Source of the DNA: CAZMGG01 sp964565715 | GTDB taxonomy: Bacteria; Planctomycetota; UBA1135; UBA2386 | DNA: 22,209 bases | Assembly (NCBI GenBank): GCA_964565715.1 | Contig: CAZMGG010000095.1 | Coordinates: forward strand, 1 to 22,209 | Direction of reading: 5' to 3' | Shown here: positions 15,126 to 22,209 of the stretch, piece after piece | How positions within the stretch are numbered: the stretch's first letter is position 1 | How the letters are laid out: each line of letters starts with the position of its first letter | Notes under the pieces: model-generated | What the model was told of the DNA's origin: nothing | Database searches by the model: none | The model's input: the letters and a program-made list of their open reading frames with translations, nothing else | Program-made: the position numbers and the translations under genes

Positions 15126-15569
15126 ATGCGACGCTTCCGCTTCCCGCTGGCCGGCGTGCTGCGCCTGCGCGGCCACGTCGAACGCGCTGCCCGCCGGGCG
15201 CTGGGCGAGGCGTTGCAGCGGCAGCAGCTGGCCGAGCGCCGGCTGCAGAACGTCGAACAGGGCCTGCGCGAGTTCCAGGAGGAGGCCGCGGGCAGCGGCG
15301 GTGCGGCGCGGTTGGCGCAGGCGCTGGCGGCGGGCCTCGGCCGGCTGCAGTGGCGTGCCCAGGCCGAGCTGCGCGCCGCCGAGGCGGCCGTCGAGCAGCG
15401 CCGCGGCGACTACCTGGAGACCCGCAAGAACCGGCAGGCGCTGCAGAAGCTGCGCGAGCGCCGGCACGAGGAATGGCGGCAGGCGGCGCTGGCCGCCGAG
15501 CAGGCCGAACTGGATGAACTGGCGCGTCTCGGCCGGGCGGTCCGGGACGACGCGGAGGTGAGGACGTGA
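15126..15569 (+). CDS. fliJ: Flagellar export protein FliJ
   Basis: A 147-residue, almost wholly helical, Arg/Glu/Ala-rich protein starting with RRFRFPLAGVLRLR, like the ...F.L..vL..R N-terminus of FliJ. It closes with the family's conserved helix (RKNRQALQKLRERRHEEWRQ, then EQAELDEL). FliJ forms the coiled-coil stalk of the export ATPase and cycles chaperones. AGGGGA (15117-15122) precedes ATG 15126. The stop overlaps the motE start by 4 bases. FliJ is poorly conserved, so the call depends partly on its place after fliI. Confidence 0.85.
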   Translation: MRRFRFPLAGVLRLRGHVERAARRALGEALQRQQLAERRLQNVEQGLREFQEEAAGSGGAARLAQALAAGLGRLQWRAQAELRAAEAAVEQRRGDYLETRKNRQALQKLRERRHEEWRQAALAAEQAELDELARLGRAVRDDAEVRT

Positions 15570-16597
15570 TCAAGCTGATCGTCAACATCGTGGCCGGCAT
15601 CGGCCTGTTCGCGGGCTCGGCGGTGGGCGTGCTGGCGGTCACCGGCCGGCTCAACCACGAGGGCACCCAGGGGCTGCCGCTGATCTCCGCGTTCTTCGCG
15701 GCGCCGCCGCCCGAGGCGGGCGGCGACGGCAACGGCGAGCCGGGCAAGGAGAACGGCAAGGACGCCGGCAGGACCGACGGGCACGGCACCGCGGCCGGCA
15801 GCGCCCAGGACCCGGCGGCCCAGGGTCCGGACCAGCCGTCGCTGAAGAAGGGCCGCTCGGTGTTCGAGACCGAGAAGCCTGCCGGCGACGGCGGCCACGG
15901 CGCGCCGCCGGCGGATCCGCACGGCACAGCGCCGGCGGACCCGCACGCGGCCCAGGGCCCCGAGGCGAAGGCGCCGCAGGGGTTGCCGAAGACCCAGGAC
16001 GGCGCCACCCAGCAGGAGCAGGACTTCCAGAAGATGGGCCAGAACCTGGCCAACGACCGCGGCAATGCCTACTCGCCGGGCAACTACTTCCGGTTCGACG
16101 GCCTGCCCGCCGGCATCACGCCGGAGAAGCTCAACGAGGCCTGGGAGCGCGTCCAGCAGCAGATCGCCGACATCCAGAAGCGCAACGCCGCCATCGACCA
16201 GCGCGAGGCCGACCTGCGCATCCTCGAGCAGGACATCGCCCGCCGGCAGACCGAGATCGCCGCCGAGCGCACCAGGGTCGAGACCATGCAGAAGGACCTC
16301 GAGGGCCGCATCGCCGCGTTCCAGCAGCAGGTCAAGATGGTGCGCCTCGACGAGGTCGCCGGCCTGAAGCGCAACGCCGCCACCCTGGCGTCGTTCTCGC
16401 CGGCCAAGGCCGCCGAGCTGGTGCAGGAGAACTGGCGCAGCGAGGCGGGCCAGGACCTGATGCTCAAGACCCTGGAGGTCATGGACAAGGACAAGGCCAA
16501 CGGCATCCTCGGCGCACTGCCCAATGGCATGGTGCGGGACGTGCTGGAGCGCCGTCTGCGGGTGGTGCGGGAGCAGGCCGCCGACGGCGGGCGCTGA
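15566..16597 (+). CDS. MotE-like flagellar protein (membrane anchor, long linker, coiled coil, MgtE-N-like end)
   Basis: A 343-residue protein from GTG 15566. It has one N-terminal membrane span (IKLIVNIVAGIGLFAGSAVG, ~2-21), then a ~120-residue Gly/Pro/Asp/Lys-rich linker that includes a small repeat (PPADPHGTAPADPHA). A coiled coil follows at ~185-255 (EAWERVQQQIADIQKRNAAI and onward). The C-terminal helical domain (AATLASFSPAKAAELVQE, then ALPNGMVRDVLERRLRVV) resembles MgtE_N. This is the architecture of MotE/FliJ-adjacent proteins; MotE of alphaproteobacteria is a periplasmic chaperone of the MotC stator protein. The orientation here, with a short N-terminus, would place the coil outside the inner membrane. 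It is coupled to fliJ and followed by fliL. The symbol is left blank because orthology is unproven. Confidence 0.75.
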   Translation: MIKLIVNIVAGIGLFAGSAVGVLAVTGRLNHEGTQGLPLISAFFAAPPPEAGGDGNGEPGKENGKDAGRTDGHGTAAGSAQDPAAQGPDQPSLKKGRSVFETEKPAGDGGHGAPPADPHGTAPADPHAAQGPEAKAPQGLPKTQDGATQQEQDFQKMGQNLANDRGNAYSPGNYFRFDGLPAGITPEKLNEAWERVQQQIADIQKRNAAIDQREADLRILEQDIARRQTEIAAERTRVETMQKDLEGRIAAFQQQVKMVRLDEVAGLKRNAATLASFSPAKAAELVQENWRSEAGQDLMLKTLEVMDKDKANGILGALPNGMVRDVLERRLRVVREQAADGGR

Positions 16598-16605
16598 CGA
16601 GGATC

Positions 16606-16634
16606 TCAACAGCGACGGGCGCCGGGGCCGATAG
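16606..16634 (+). promoter_or_regulatory. Candidate sigma-28-like promoter upstream of fliL
   Basis: TCAA (16606-16609, within TCTCAA), 17 bases, then GCCGATAG (16627-16634), 30 bases before the fliL start and ahead of a good AAAGGAG site (16649-16655). Six-base box and spacing are identical to those before flgB, and GCCGATAG differs from the FliA consensus GCCGATAA by one base. Confidence 0.35.
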
Positions 16635-16664
16635 ACAGGCGGATCGACAAAGGAGCACACCACC

Positions 16665-17189
16665 GTGGCCGAAAAGAAGAAGGACGACCCGAAGAAGGAC
16701 GCCGGCAAGGACGGCGAGGGCAAGAAGAAGGGCCTGCCGGCCATCGCGCTGATCGCCATCGGCGCCTGCCTGGGCGGCGCCGGCGTGGTGTTCGCGATCC
16801 CGCCGAAGAAGGTGGAGGTGCACGTCGAGGCGCCGCCGGTCAAGGTGATCCCGGTCCAGCACCCGGACCTGATGGAGTACACCTTCAATCCGCGCACCGA
16901 CTCCGGCAAGGCCTACGCCAGCCTCAGCTTCTACTTCGTGTTCGAGGTGCGCGAGGACGAGGAGGCGCTGGCCTTCGACCAGATCAAGCTGCACTGGGAC
17001 CGGGCGCACTCCAACTGCCTCTTGCTGCTGAAGGCGCGCACCCTGCGGGAGCTGAACTCGGAGAACGGCCAGCGGGTGCTGGCCAAGGACCTGGCCGACG
17101 AGCTGAACGCGTCGCTGTTCGCGCCGAAGGACGGCGTCAAGGTGGCCCGGGTCAGCGAGGTCCTGTGGAAGAAGTGGATGATCCAGTGA
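16665..17189 (+). CDS. fliL: Flagellar basal-body-associated protein FliL
   Basis: A 174-residue single-span inner-membrane protein from GTG 16665. The first ~23 residues are Lys/Asp-rich (AEKKKDDPKKDAGKDGEGKK), followed by a span at ~24-44 (LPAIALIAIGACLGGAGVVF). The periplasmic domain has strands ending in YASLSFYFVFEVRE and a helix (LRELNSENGQRVLAKDLADE) before the closing VSEVLWKKWMIQ, typical of FliL's stomatin-like domain. FliL surrounds the stator and supports torque. It is separated from motE by a 67-base gap with its own candidate promoter, and fliM follows after 7 bases. Confidence 0.88.
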   Translation: MAEKKKDDPKKDAGKDGEGKKKGLPAIALIAIGACLGGAGVVFAIPPKKVEVHVEAPPVKVIPVQHPDLMEYTFNPRTDSGKAYASLSFYFVFEVREDEEALAFDQIKLHWDRAHSNCLLLLKARTLRELNSENGQRVLAKDLADELNASLFAPKDGVKVARVSEVLWKKWMIQ

Positions 17190-17196
17190 GCCGGCC

Positions 17197-18189
17197 GTGA
17201 ACGAGATCCTCACCAACGAAGAGATCGACACGCTGCTGCAGATGTTCCGCGCCGACGGTGCGGACCTGGATCTCGAGGAGCCGGCCCCGGCGGCGGCGCC
17301 GGCGGCGGCGGTCGACAGCGGCGCGGTGGTGAGCAGCGTCGACCTGCTCAAGCCCAATCGCCTGAGCCGGGAGCAGATCCGCAGCCTGGAGCGGCACTTC
17401 GAGAGCGCCGGCAAGATGCTGTCGGCCACCATCAGCGACCGCCTGCGGCTGGAGACCCGCTGCGACTGCGTGGCGGTCGAGCAGGTGCGCTTCCAGACCT
17501 GGCTCGAGCAACTGCCGCAGCCCGCCGCCATCTACGTGCTGCGGATGGAGCCGATGACCACGCCGGTGCTGTTCAGCGCCACCACCGGCCTGCTCTACGG
17601 CGCCGTCGACCGCATCCTCGGCGGGTCGGGCAAGGTCGGCCGGCTGCCCAAGGACTTCACCCAGGCCGAGTACATCGTCGCCGACGCCCTGATCGGGCCC
17701 TGCCTCGACCGCATCGTCGAGAGCCTGCACGAGATCGTGCCGCTGCGCTGGTCGATGGAGAACCGGTTCTGCAACCCGAGCATGGCGCAGATCCTGCCGT
17801 CACAGGACGTCGTGCTGTCGGTCTACTTCCAGGCCGCCGGCGACCACCTGATCGGCGACCTGCGCCTGGTGGTGCCGTTCGCCGGGCTGGAGCCGTTCCT
17901 GCCCCGGCTCGTTTCCGACGCCGCCCGCTGGATCGAGCCCGGTGCGATGCGCGAGACCGTCGCCCGCAACGTCCGGCAGATGCCGATCGACCTGTCCGTC
18001 GAGCTCGGCGGCACCCGCATCCGCCTCAGCCAGCTCATGGCCCTGCAGCCCGGCGACGTCGTGCCCCTCGACACCCGGGTGGGCGAGCCGGCGGTGGTGC
18101 CGGTGCAGGGCCGCGCCAAGTTCCGCGGCCACATCGGCCGGATCGGCAACAGGTTGGCGGTCCAGGTTGCCGATGTCATGGAGAACTGA
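17197..18189 (+). CDS. fliM: Flagellar motor switch protein FliM
   Basis: A 330-residue protein from GTG 17197. Residues 5-14 (LTNEEIDTLL) are the CheY-P-binding peptide (usual LSQEEIDALL), so the motor should respond to chemotaxis signalling. An Ala/Pro linker (~29-41) leads to the CheC-like middle domain (RLSREQIRSLERHFESAGK; LGGSGKVGR). The C-terminal SpoA domain (~255-328) includes MPIDLSVELGGTRIRLSQL and GDVVPLDTRVGEP. It connects FliG to FliN in the C-ring. No ribosome binding site stands out; translation may depend on the fliL stop eight bases upstream. Confidence 0.96.
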   Translation: MNEILTNEEIDTLLQMFRADGADLDLEEPAPAAAPAAAVDSGAVVSSVDLLKPNRLSREQIRSLERHFESAGKMLSATISDRLRLETRCDCVAVEQVRFQTWLEQLPQPAAIYVLRMEPMTTPVLFSATTGLLYGAVDRILGGSGKVGRLPKDFTQAEYIVADALIGPCLDRIVESLHEIVPLRWSMENRFCNPSMAQILPSQDVVLSVYFQAAGDHLIGDLRLVVPFAGLEPFLPRLVSDAARWIEPGAMRETVARNVRQMPIDLSVELGGTRIRLSQLMALQPGDVVPLDTRVGEPAVVPVQGRAKFRGHIGRIGNRLAVQVADVMEN

Positions 18190-18192
18190 GCC

Positions 18193-18573
18193 ATGAGCAA
18201 CGGTCCCGAGAGCGTCTGGGGCGACGACGACGGCGGCGGCAGCGCCGGCGCCGACGTCCAGCCGGTGGCGTTCGGGCCCCTGTCCGGCGGCCAGAAGGGC
18301 GCCGACGACCAGCGCAACCTCGGCCTGCTCCTCGACGTCGAGATCCCGATCTCGGTGGAGGTGGGCCGGGCGCAGATGTCGCTGGAGGACGTGCTCAACC
18401 TGGTGCCCGGCGCCGTCGTGCCGTTGGACAAGAAGGCCGAGGAACCCGTCGACCTGCGGGTCAACGGCAAGCTGGTGGCCCGCGGCGAGGTCGTGCTGGT
18501 GGACGACACCTACGGCCTGCGCATCACCCAGATCCTCGACGCCGCCGGTCGCATCGAGAGCCTGCGCAAGTAG
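18193..18573 (+). CDS. fliN: Flagellar motor switch protein FliN
   Basis: A 126-residue protein beginning three bases after fliM. An acidic, Gly-rich N-terminus (~1-45) precedes the SpoA domain: NLGLLLDVEIPISVEVGRAQ, then DVLNLVPGAVVPLDKKAEEP, VDLRVNGKLVARGEV and YGLRITQI. All the landmark FliN strands are present. FliN forms the base of the C-ring and docks FliH. It is the last flagellar gene in the window; the next gene, ten bases on, encodes an amino-acid exporter. Confidence 0.95.
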   Translation: MSNGPESVWGDDDGGGSAGADVQPVAFGPLSGGQKGADDQRNLGLLLDVEIPISVEVGRAQMSLEDVLNLVPGAVVPLDKKAEEPVDLRVNGKLVARGEVVLVDDTYGLRITQILDAAGRIESLRK

Positions 18574-18583
18574 TCTGCCGCGG

Positions 18584-19783
18584 GTGACCGCCGACCGCTT
18601 CGTGCTCGAACTGGGGTGCGCGCTGCACGCCCACGGCAGCCCCGCCTACCGCGTCGAGGACGCGATGACCGCCAGCAGCCGCGCGCTCGGCCTGCAGGGC
18701 AGCTTCTTCGCGACGCCCACCGCGATCTTCGCCGCCATCGGCCCGCCCGGCGCCCGCGCCGACACCGTGCTGCAGCGGGTCGAACCCGGCGCCATCGACC
18801 TGTCGCGGCTGTCGGGCATCTATGACCTGACCGAGGACGTGCTGCGCGGCCGCGCCGACGCGGGCGCCGGCCTCGAACGTCTGCGCGGGCTGCTGGCGGC
18901 GAAGGCGCCCTGGGGCCGTTCCCTGCCGATGCTGGCCCAGGCCCTGGCGTCGTCCGCCGCTGCGGCCTTCGTCGGCGGCAGCGGCCGCGACGTGCTGGTG
19001 GCCGGACTGGTCGGCCTCGCGGTGTGGCTGCTGGGGCTCCTCACGGCGCCGCGGCTGGCGCTGGCGCAGGTGCACGAGCCGCTGGCCTGCGCGCTGGCGG
19101 CGTTCCTCGCCCATCTCGCCGCGGTGCTGTGGCCCGGCACGAGCGCGCCGGTGGTGACGCTGGCCGGTGTCGTCGTGCTGCTGCCGGGCCTGGCGCTGAC
19201 CACCGCGCTCACCGAACTGGCCCTGCGGCACCTCGCCGCCGGCAGCGCCCGCCTGCTCGGCTCGCTGACCAACCTGCTGACCATGGCGGTGGGCGTCGGC
19301 ATGGGCATCCAGGTCGGCCGGCTCTGCTGTGGCCCGACGCCGACCATCACGGTGGCGGCGCTGCCGGACTGGACCCTGCCGGCGGCGCTGCTGGCCTTCG
19401 GCCTGTCGGTGGCGGTGCTGCTGCGGGCCCGCGCCTCGGACCTCGGCTGGGTGCTGCTGGCCGTCGCCATCGCCTGGCTCGGCGCCCGCATCGGCCGCGA
19501 GACGCTGGGCCCCGAACTCGGCGGCTTCGGCGGCGCCCTGGCGGTGGCGCTGGCGGCCAACGCCTACGCCCACCTCCGCCGCCGGCCGGCGGCGGTGCTG
19601 CGCATCCCCGGCCTGCTGTTCCTGGTGCCCGGCAGCCTCGGCTTCCGTGGCCTCACCAGCCTGCTGGAACGCGACGTCATGCAGGGCATCGATCTGGCCC
19701 TGCGCATGCTGCTGGTCGGCGCGTCGCTGGTGGCCGGCATCCTGCTCGCCTCGGCCCTGCTGCCGCCGCCGCGGGATTCGTGA
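18584..19783 (+). CDS. ThrE-type threonine/serine exporter (ThrE and ThrE_2 fused)
   Basis: A 399-residue membrane protein from GTG 18584. The N-terminal soluble part (~1-110) has HGSPAYRVEDAMTASSRALG and FFATPTAIFAAIG, the signature of the ThrE/YjjP family. It is followed by about five spans, a short loop near residue 250, and a second block of about five spans matching the ThrE_2/YjjB half (ending VLRIPGLLFLVPGSLGFRGL). In E. coli the halves are separate (YjjP, YjjB); here they are fused, as in Corynebacterium ThrE. Such proteins export threonine and serine or, for YjjPB, succinate, so substrate is not fixed. It starts 10 bases after fliN and may be read from the same transcript. Confidence 0.85.
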   Translation: MTADRFVLELGCALHAHGSPAYRVEDAMTASSRALGLQGSFFATPTAIFAAIGPPGARADTVLQRVEPGAIDLSRLSGIYDLTEDVLRGRADAGAGLERLRGLLAAKAPWGRSLPMLAQALASSAAAAFVGGSGRDVLVAGLVGLAVWLLGLLTAPRLALAQVHEPLACALAAFLAHLAAVLWPGTSAPVVTLAGVVVLLPGLALTTALTELALRHLAAGSARLLGSLTNLLTMAVGVGMGIQVGRLCCGPTPTITVAALPDWTLPAALLAFGLSVAVLLRARASDLGWVLLAVAIAWLGARIGRETLGPELGGFGGALAVALAANAYAHLRRRPAAVLRIPGLLFLVPGSLGFRGLTSLLERDVMQGIDLALRMLLVGASLVAGILLASALLPPPRDS

Positions 19784-19787
19784 GTTC

Positions 19788-19801
19788 GCCCGGCGGCGGG
19801 C
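19788..19801 (+). other. Small GC hairpin between the exporter gene and metH
   Basis: GCCCG, loop GCGG, CGGGC, directly after the exporter stop and 7-31 bases before the two candidate metH starts. No U-run, so not a classical terminator. No cobalamin riboswitch fits in this gap of about 50 bases. Confidence 0.25.
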
Positions 19802-19832
19802 CGCGGCTATGCTGCTCCGCCGCCTTTCCGCC

Positions 19833-22209
19833 ATGAACCGCCCCTTCGACCTCCGGGAGCGCCGGGACCGCTTCCCGCTCCTCCGCACGCTGCAGCAACG
19901 GGTCCTGGTGTTCGACGGTGGCATGGGCACCATGCTGCAGGCCGCCCACCTCACGCTGGACGACTTCCGCAACCTGGAGGGCTGCAACGAGATCCTGGTG
20001 GAGACCCGGCCGGACGTCATCGAGGACATCCACCGGGCCTACTTCGAGGCCGGCGCCGACGTCGTCGAGACCAACACTTTCGGCGGCCTGCCGTTCGTGC
20101 TCGGCGAGTTCGGCCTGCAGGACCGCTGCTTCGAGCTCAACCAGAAGGGCGCCGCCGTGGCCCGCCGCGTCGCCGACGCCCTCTCCACCCCGGACCGGCC
20201 GCGCTTCGTCGCCGGCTCGGTCGGCCCCGGCACCAAGCTGGTCACCCTGGGCCACGTCTCCACCGACGAGCTGTACGAGGGCTACCGCATCTACTGCGAG
20301 GGCCTGATCGCCGGCGGCGCCGACTGCCTCAACATCGAGACCTGCCAGGACATCCTGCAGGTCAAGCTGGCGGTGATGGCGGCCCGCGAGGCCATGCAGC
20401 GCCAGGGCCGCGAGGTGCCGATCATCTGCACCGTCACCATCGAGACCACCGGCACCATGCTGGTCGGCTCCGACATCGGCGCCGCCCTCACCGTCCTCGA
20501 GAGCCTGCCGGTGGACGTCATCGGCCTCAACTGCGCCACCGGCCCCGACCTCATGCAGGAATCGGTGCGCCACCTCGGCCGCCACAGCACCCGGCCGGTG
20601 ATGGTGATGCCCAACGCCGGCCTGCCGCGCAACGTCGGCGGCAAGGCCGTCTACGACCTGTCGCCGCAGGAGCTGGCCCGCTTCCAGGCCATGTTCGTCA
20701 AGGAGCACGGCATCGGCGTGGTCGGCGGCTGCTGCGGCACCGGCCCCCAGCACATCAAGGCGATCGCCGAGGCCACCGCCGGCCTGCGGCCGGCCGAACG
20801 CCCCCGCGACTACCAGCCGCAGGTGGCCAGCCTGTTCCACGCCGTCCCCCTCGACCAGGACTCCGGCCCCCTGCTGATCGGCGAGCGCACCAATGCCAAC
20901 GGCAGCAGGAAGTTCAAGGAGCTGATGCTGCAGGGCGACACCGAGGGCATGGTGGCGATGGCCAAGGAGCAGGCCCACGAGGGCGCCCACGTCCTCGACG
21001 TCTGCACCGCCTACGTCGGCCGCGACGAGGTCGCCGACATGACCCGCATGCTCACCGCCATGGTCACCAAGGTGACCGCGCCGGTGATGATCGACAGCAC
21101 CCAGCTCGACGTGGTCGAGGCGGCCCTGCGCGTCACCCCAGGCCGGCCGATCATCAACTCGATCAACCTCGAGGACGGCGAGGAACGCGCCGACAAGCTG
21201 TGCCAGCTGGCGGTCCGCTACGGCGCCATGTTCGTCGCGCTGACCATCGAGGAGTCGGGCATGGCCAAGACCGCCGAGCACAAGCTCGAGGTCGCCCGCC
21301 GCATCCACGACATCGTCGTCAAGCGGCACGGCATGCGGCCGGCCGACCTGATCTTCGACCCGCTCACCTTCACCATCGGCTCCGGCGACGAGGCCTCCCG
21401 CGACGCCGGCCTGCAGACCCTGAAGGGCATCGAGCTGATCAAACGCCACCTGCCCGGCGTGCGCACCATCCTCGGCCTCTCCAACATCAGCTTCGGCCTC
21501 GATCCCTATCCCCGGCAGATCCTCAACTCGGTCTACCTGCACGAGGCCATCCAGCACGGCCTCGACGCCGCCATCGTCCACGCCAGCAAGATCGTCCCGA
21601 TCCACAAGCTCGACGACGACGATCGCAAGGTCACCCTCGACCTGATCTACGACCGCCGCCAGCCGGGCTACGACCCCCTGTTCGCCTTCATCGAGCGCTT
21701 CGCCGGGCAGAAGAAGGTCGACCTCGGCGGCCGCCAGGACGAGATGGCCCTGCCGGTCGAGGAGCGACTCAAGCGCCGCATCATCGACGGCAACAAGATC
21801 AACATCGGCGTCCACCTGCAGGAGGCGATGCAGAAGCACCGTCCCCTCGACATCATCAACGACCACCTCCTCGACGGCATGAAGGTGGTCGGCGACCTGT
21901 TCGGCCGCGGCGAGATGCAGCTCCCGTTCGTGCTGCAGTCCGCCGAGGCGATGAAGGCCGCCGTGGCCTTCCTCGAGCCGCACATGGAGAAGGTCGAGGG
22001 CGAGGCCAAGGGCACCCTCGTGCTGGCCACCGTCCGCGGCGACGTCCACGACATCGGCAAGAACCTGGTCGACATCGTCGTCAGCAACAACGGCTACCGC
22101 GTCGTCAACCTCGGCATCAAGGTGCCGATCGAGCAGATCCTCGAGGCGGCCAGGGAGCAGAAGGCCGACGCCGTCGGCATGAGCGGCCTCCTCGTCAAGT
22201 CGACGGTGG
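19833..22209 (+). CDS. metH: Cobalamin-dependent methionine synthase MetH (3' end outside window)
   Basis: 792 codons are present and the frame is open to the right edge. The start is taken at ATG 19833; an in-frame ATG at 19809 would add eight residues, and neither has a clear ribosome binding site. The homocysteine-binding barrel (~20-325) has FDGGMGTMLQ and the zinc cysteines in GLNCATGP (~231-238) and GGCCGTGP (~297-304). The methyltetrahydrofolate (pterin) domain begins LLIGERTNANGSRKFKELM (~346-364), with DVCTAYVGRDE in place of the E. coli sequence. The cobalamin cap contains MKVVGDLFGRGEMQLPFVLQ (~683-702). The B12-binding motif is D737-V-H739-D-I-G742, His739 being the lower cobalt ligand. 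The enzyme methylates homocysteine to methionine. Whether the reactivation domain is present cannot be seen. Confidence 0.97.
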   Translation, partial: MNRPFDLRERRDRFPLLRTLQQRVLVFDGGMGTMLQAAHLTLDDFRNLEGCNEILVETRPDVIEDIHRAYFEAGADVVETNTFGGLPFVLGEFGLQDRCFELNQKGAAVARRVADALSTPDRPRFVAGSVGPGTKLVTLGHVSTDELYEGYRIYCEGLIAGGADCLNIETCQDILQVKLAVMAAREAMQRQGREVPIICTVTIETTGTMLVGSDIGAALTVLESLPVDVIGLNCATGPDLMQESVRHLGRHSTRPVMVMPNAGLPRNVGGKAVYDLSPQELARFQAMFVKEHGIGVVGGCCGTGPQHIKAIAEATAGLRPAERPRDYQPQVASLFHAVPLDQDSGPLLIGERTNANGSRKFKELMLQGDTEGMVAMAKEQAHEGAHVLDVCTAYVGRDEVADMTRMLTAMVTKVTAPVMIDSTQLDVVEAALRVTPGRPIINSINLEDGEERADKLCQLAVRYGAMFVALTIEESGMAKTAEHKLEVARRIHDIVVKRHGMRPADLIFDPLTFTIGSGDEASRDAGLQTLKGIELIKRHLPGVRTILGLSNISFGLDPYPRQILNSVYLHEAIQHGLDAAIVHASKIVPIHKLDDDDRKVTLDLIYDRRQPGYDPLFAFIERFAGQKKVDLGGRQDEMALPVEERLKRRIIDGNKINIGVHLQEAMQKHRPLDIINDHLLDGMKVVGDLFGRGEMQLPFVLQSAEAMKAAVAFLEPHMEKVEGEAKGTLVLATVRGDVHDIGKNLVDIVVSNNGYRVVNLGIKVPIEQILEAAREQKADAVGMSGLLVKSTV

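Noticed and set aside
15103..15561. Alternative + strand frame over fliJ starting at ATG 15103
   Set aside because: Product is Arg/Ser/Ala/Cys-rich with no FliJ pattern. The frame starting at 15126 has an AGGGGA site and FliJ-like termini.
19784..19832. Cobalamin riboswitch upstream of metH
   Set aside because: The gap is about 50 bases, far too short for a B12 riboswitch (about 200 bases), and no B12-box-like sequence was seen.
1..22209. tRNA, rRNA, CRISPR array, insertion sequence or attachment site
   Set aside because: No tRNA-like clover sequence, spaced direct repeats, transposase motifs or terminal inverted repeats were recognised by eye. A dedicated search could still find short elements.

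Overview
The window is 22.2 kb of very GC-rich DNA from a flagellated bacterium that also carries Rhs-type polymorphic toxins. Lipoprotein-type signal sequences suggest a diderm. The phylum cannot be fixed from the sequence alone. The flagellar gene order, a MotE-like protein, the MetH sub-type (DVCTAYVGRDE at the pterin domain) and the Rhs/immunity genes would suit a Planctomycetota or Myxococcota-like (deltaproteobacterial) lineage, but this is inference. GTG starts and 4-base overlaps (GTGA, ATGA) are common.

Region 1 (1-3818, + strand) is an accessory segment of visibly lower GC than the rest. A hand count over 1081-1200 gives about 54%, against a far GC-richer remainder. It holds the 3' end of an rhs gene whose variable tip carries a His-His nuclease-like (DUF2380/HNH-like) effector. 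Downstream are a DUF1963/YwqG-like protein, a doubtful small ORF, a protein resembling the DUF1629/Imm43 style of immunity protein, a scrap of Rhs repeat, and a predicted lipoprotein. This looks like a toxin/immunity cassette with the remains of an older rhs tip.

Region 2 (3891-6995, - strand) is a three-gene set read toward region 1. In transcription order it encodes a class I SAM methyltransferase, a protein resembling the C-terminal beta-sandwich of GH38 alpha-mannosidases without the catalytic domain, and a membrane-anchored hybrid protein with a degenerate histidine kinase and a largely intact receiver. A large glycosyltransferase with two GT-B units (7065-9305, +) diverges from it. Together these suggest surface-glycan or flagellin modification plus signalling, which is inference.

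Region 3 (9388-18573, + strand) is a flagellar basal-body, C-ring and export-ATPase cluster in the order flgB flgC fliE fliF fliG fliH fliI fliJ motE fliL fliM fliN. It supplies the proximal rod (FlgB, FlgC, FliE), MS ring (FliF), switch (FliG, FliM, FliN), the soluble export ATPase complex (FliH, FliI, FliJ) and stator-associated proteins (MotE, FliL). The membrane export gate (fliOPQR, flhAB), hook genes and motA/motB are not in the window. Each of the three longer gaps in this cluster, and the gap before the glycosyltransferase, contains GCCGAT preceded at a constant 17-base spacing by a T-N-N-A element. This recalls the sigma-28 (FliA) -10 motif GCCGATAA.

Region 4 (18584-22209, + strand) holds a fused ThrE-type amino-acid exporter and the first 792 codons of metH (B12-dependent methionine synthase), which runs off the right edge.

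No tRNA, rRNA, CRISPR array, insertion sequence or phage gene was recognised.
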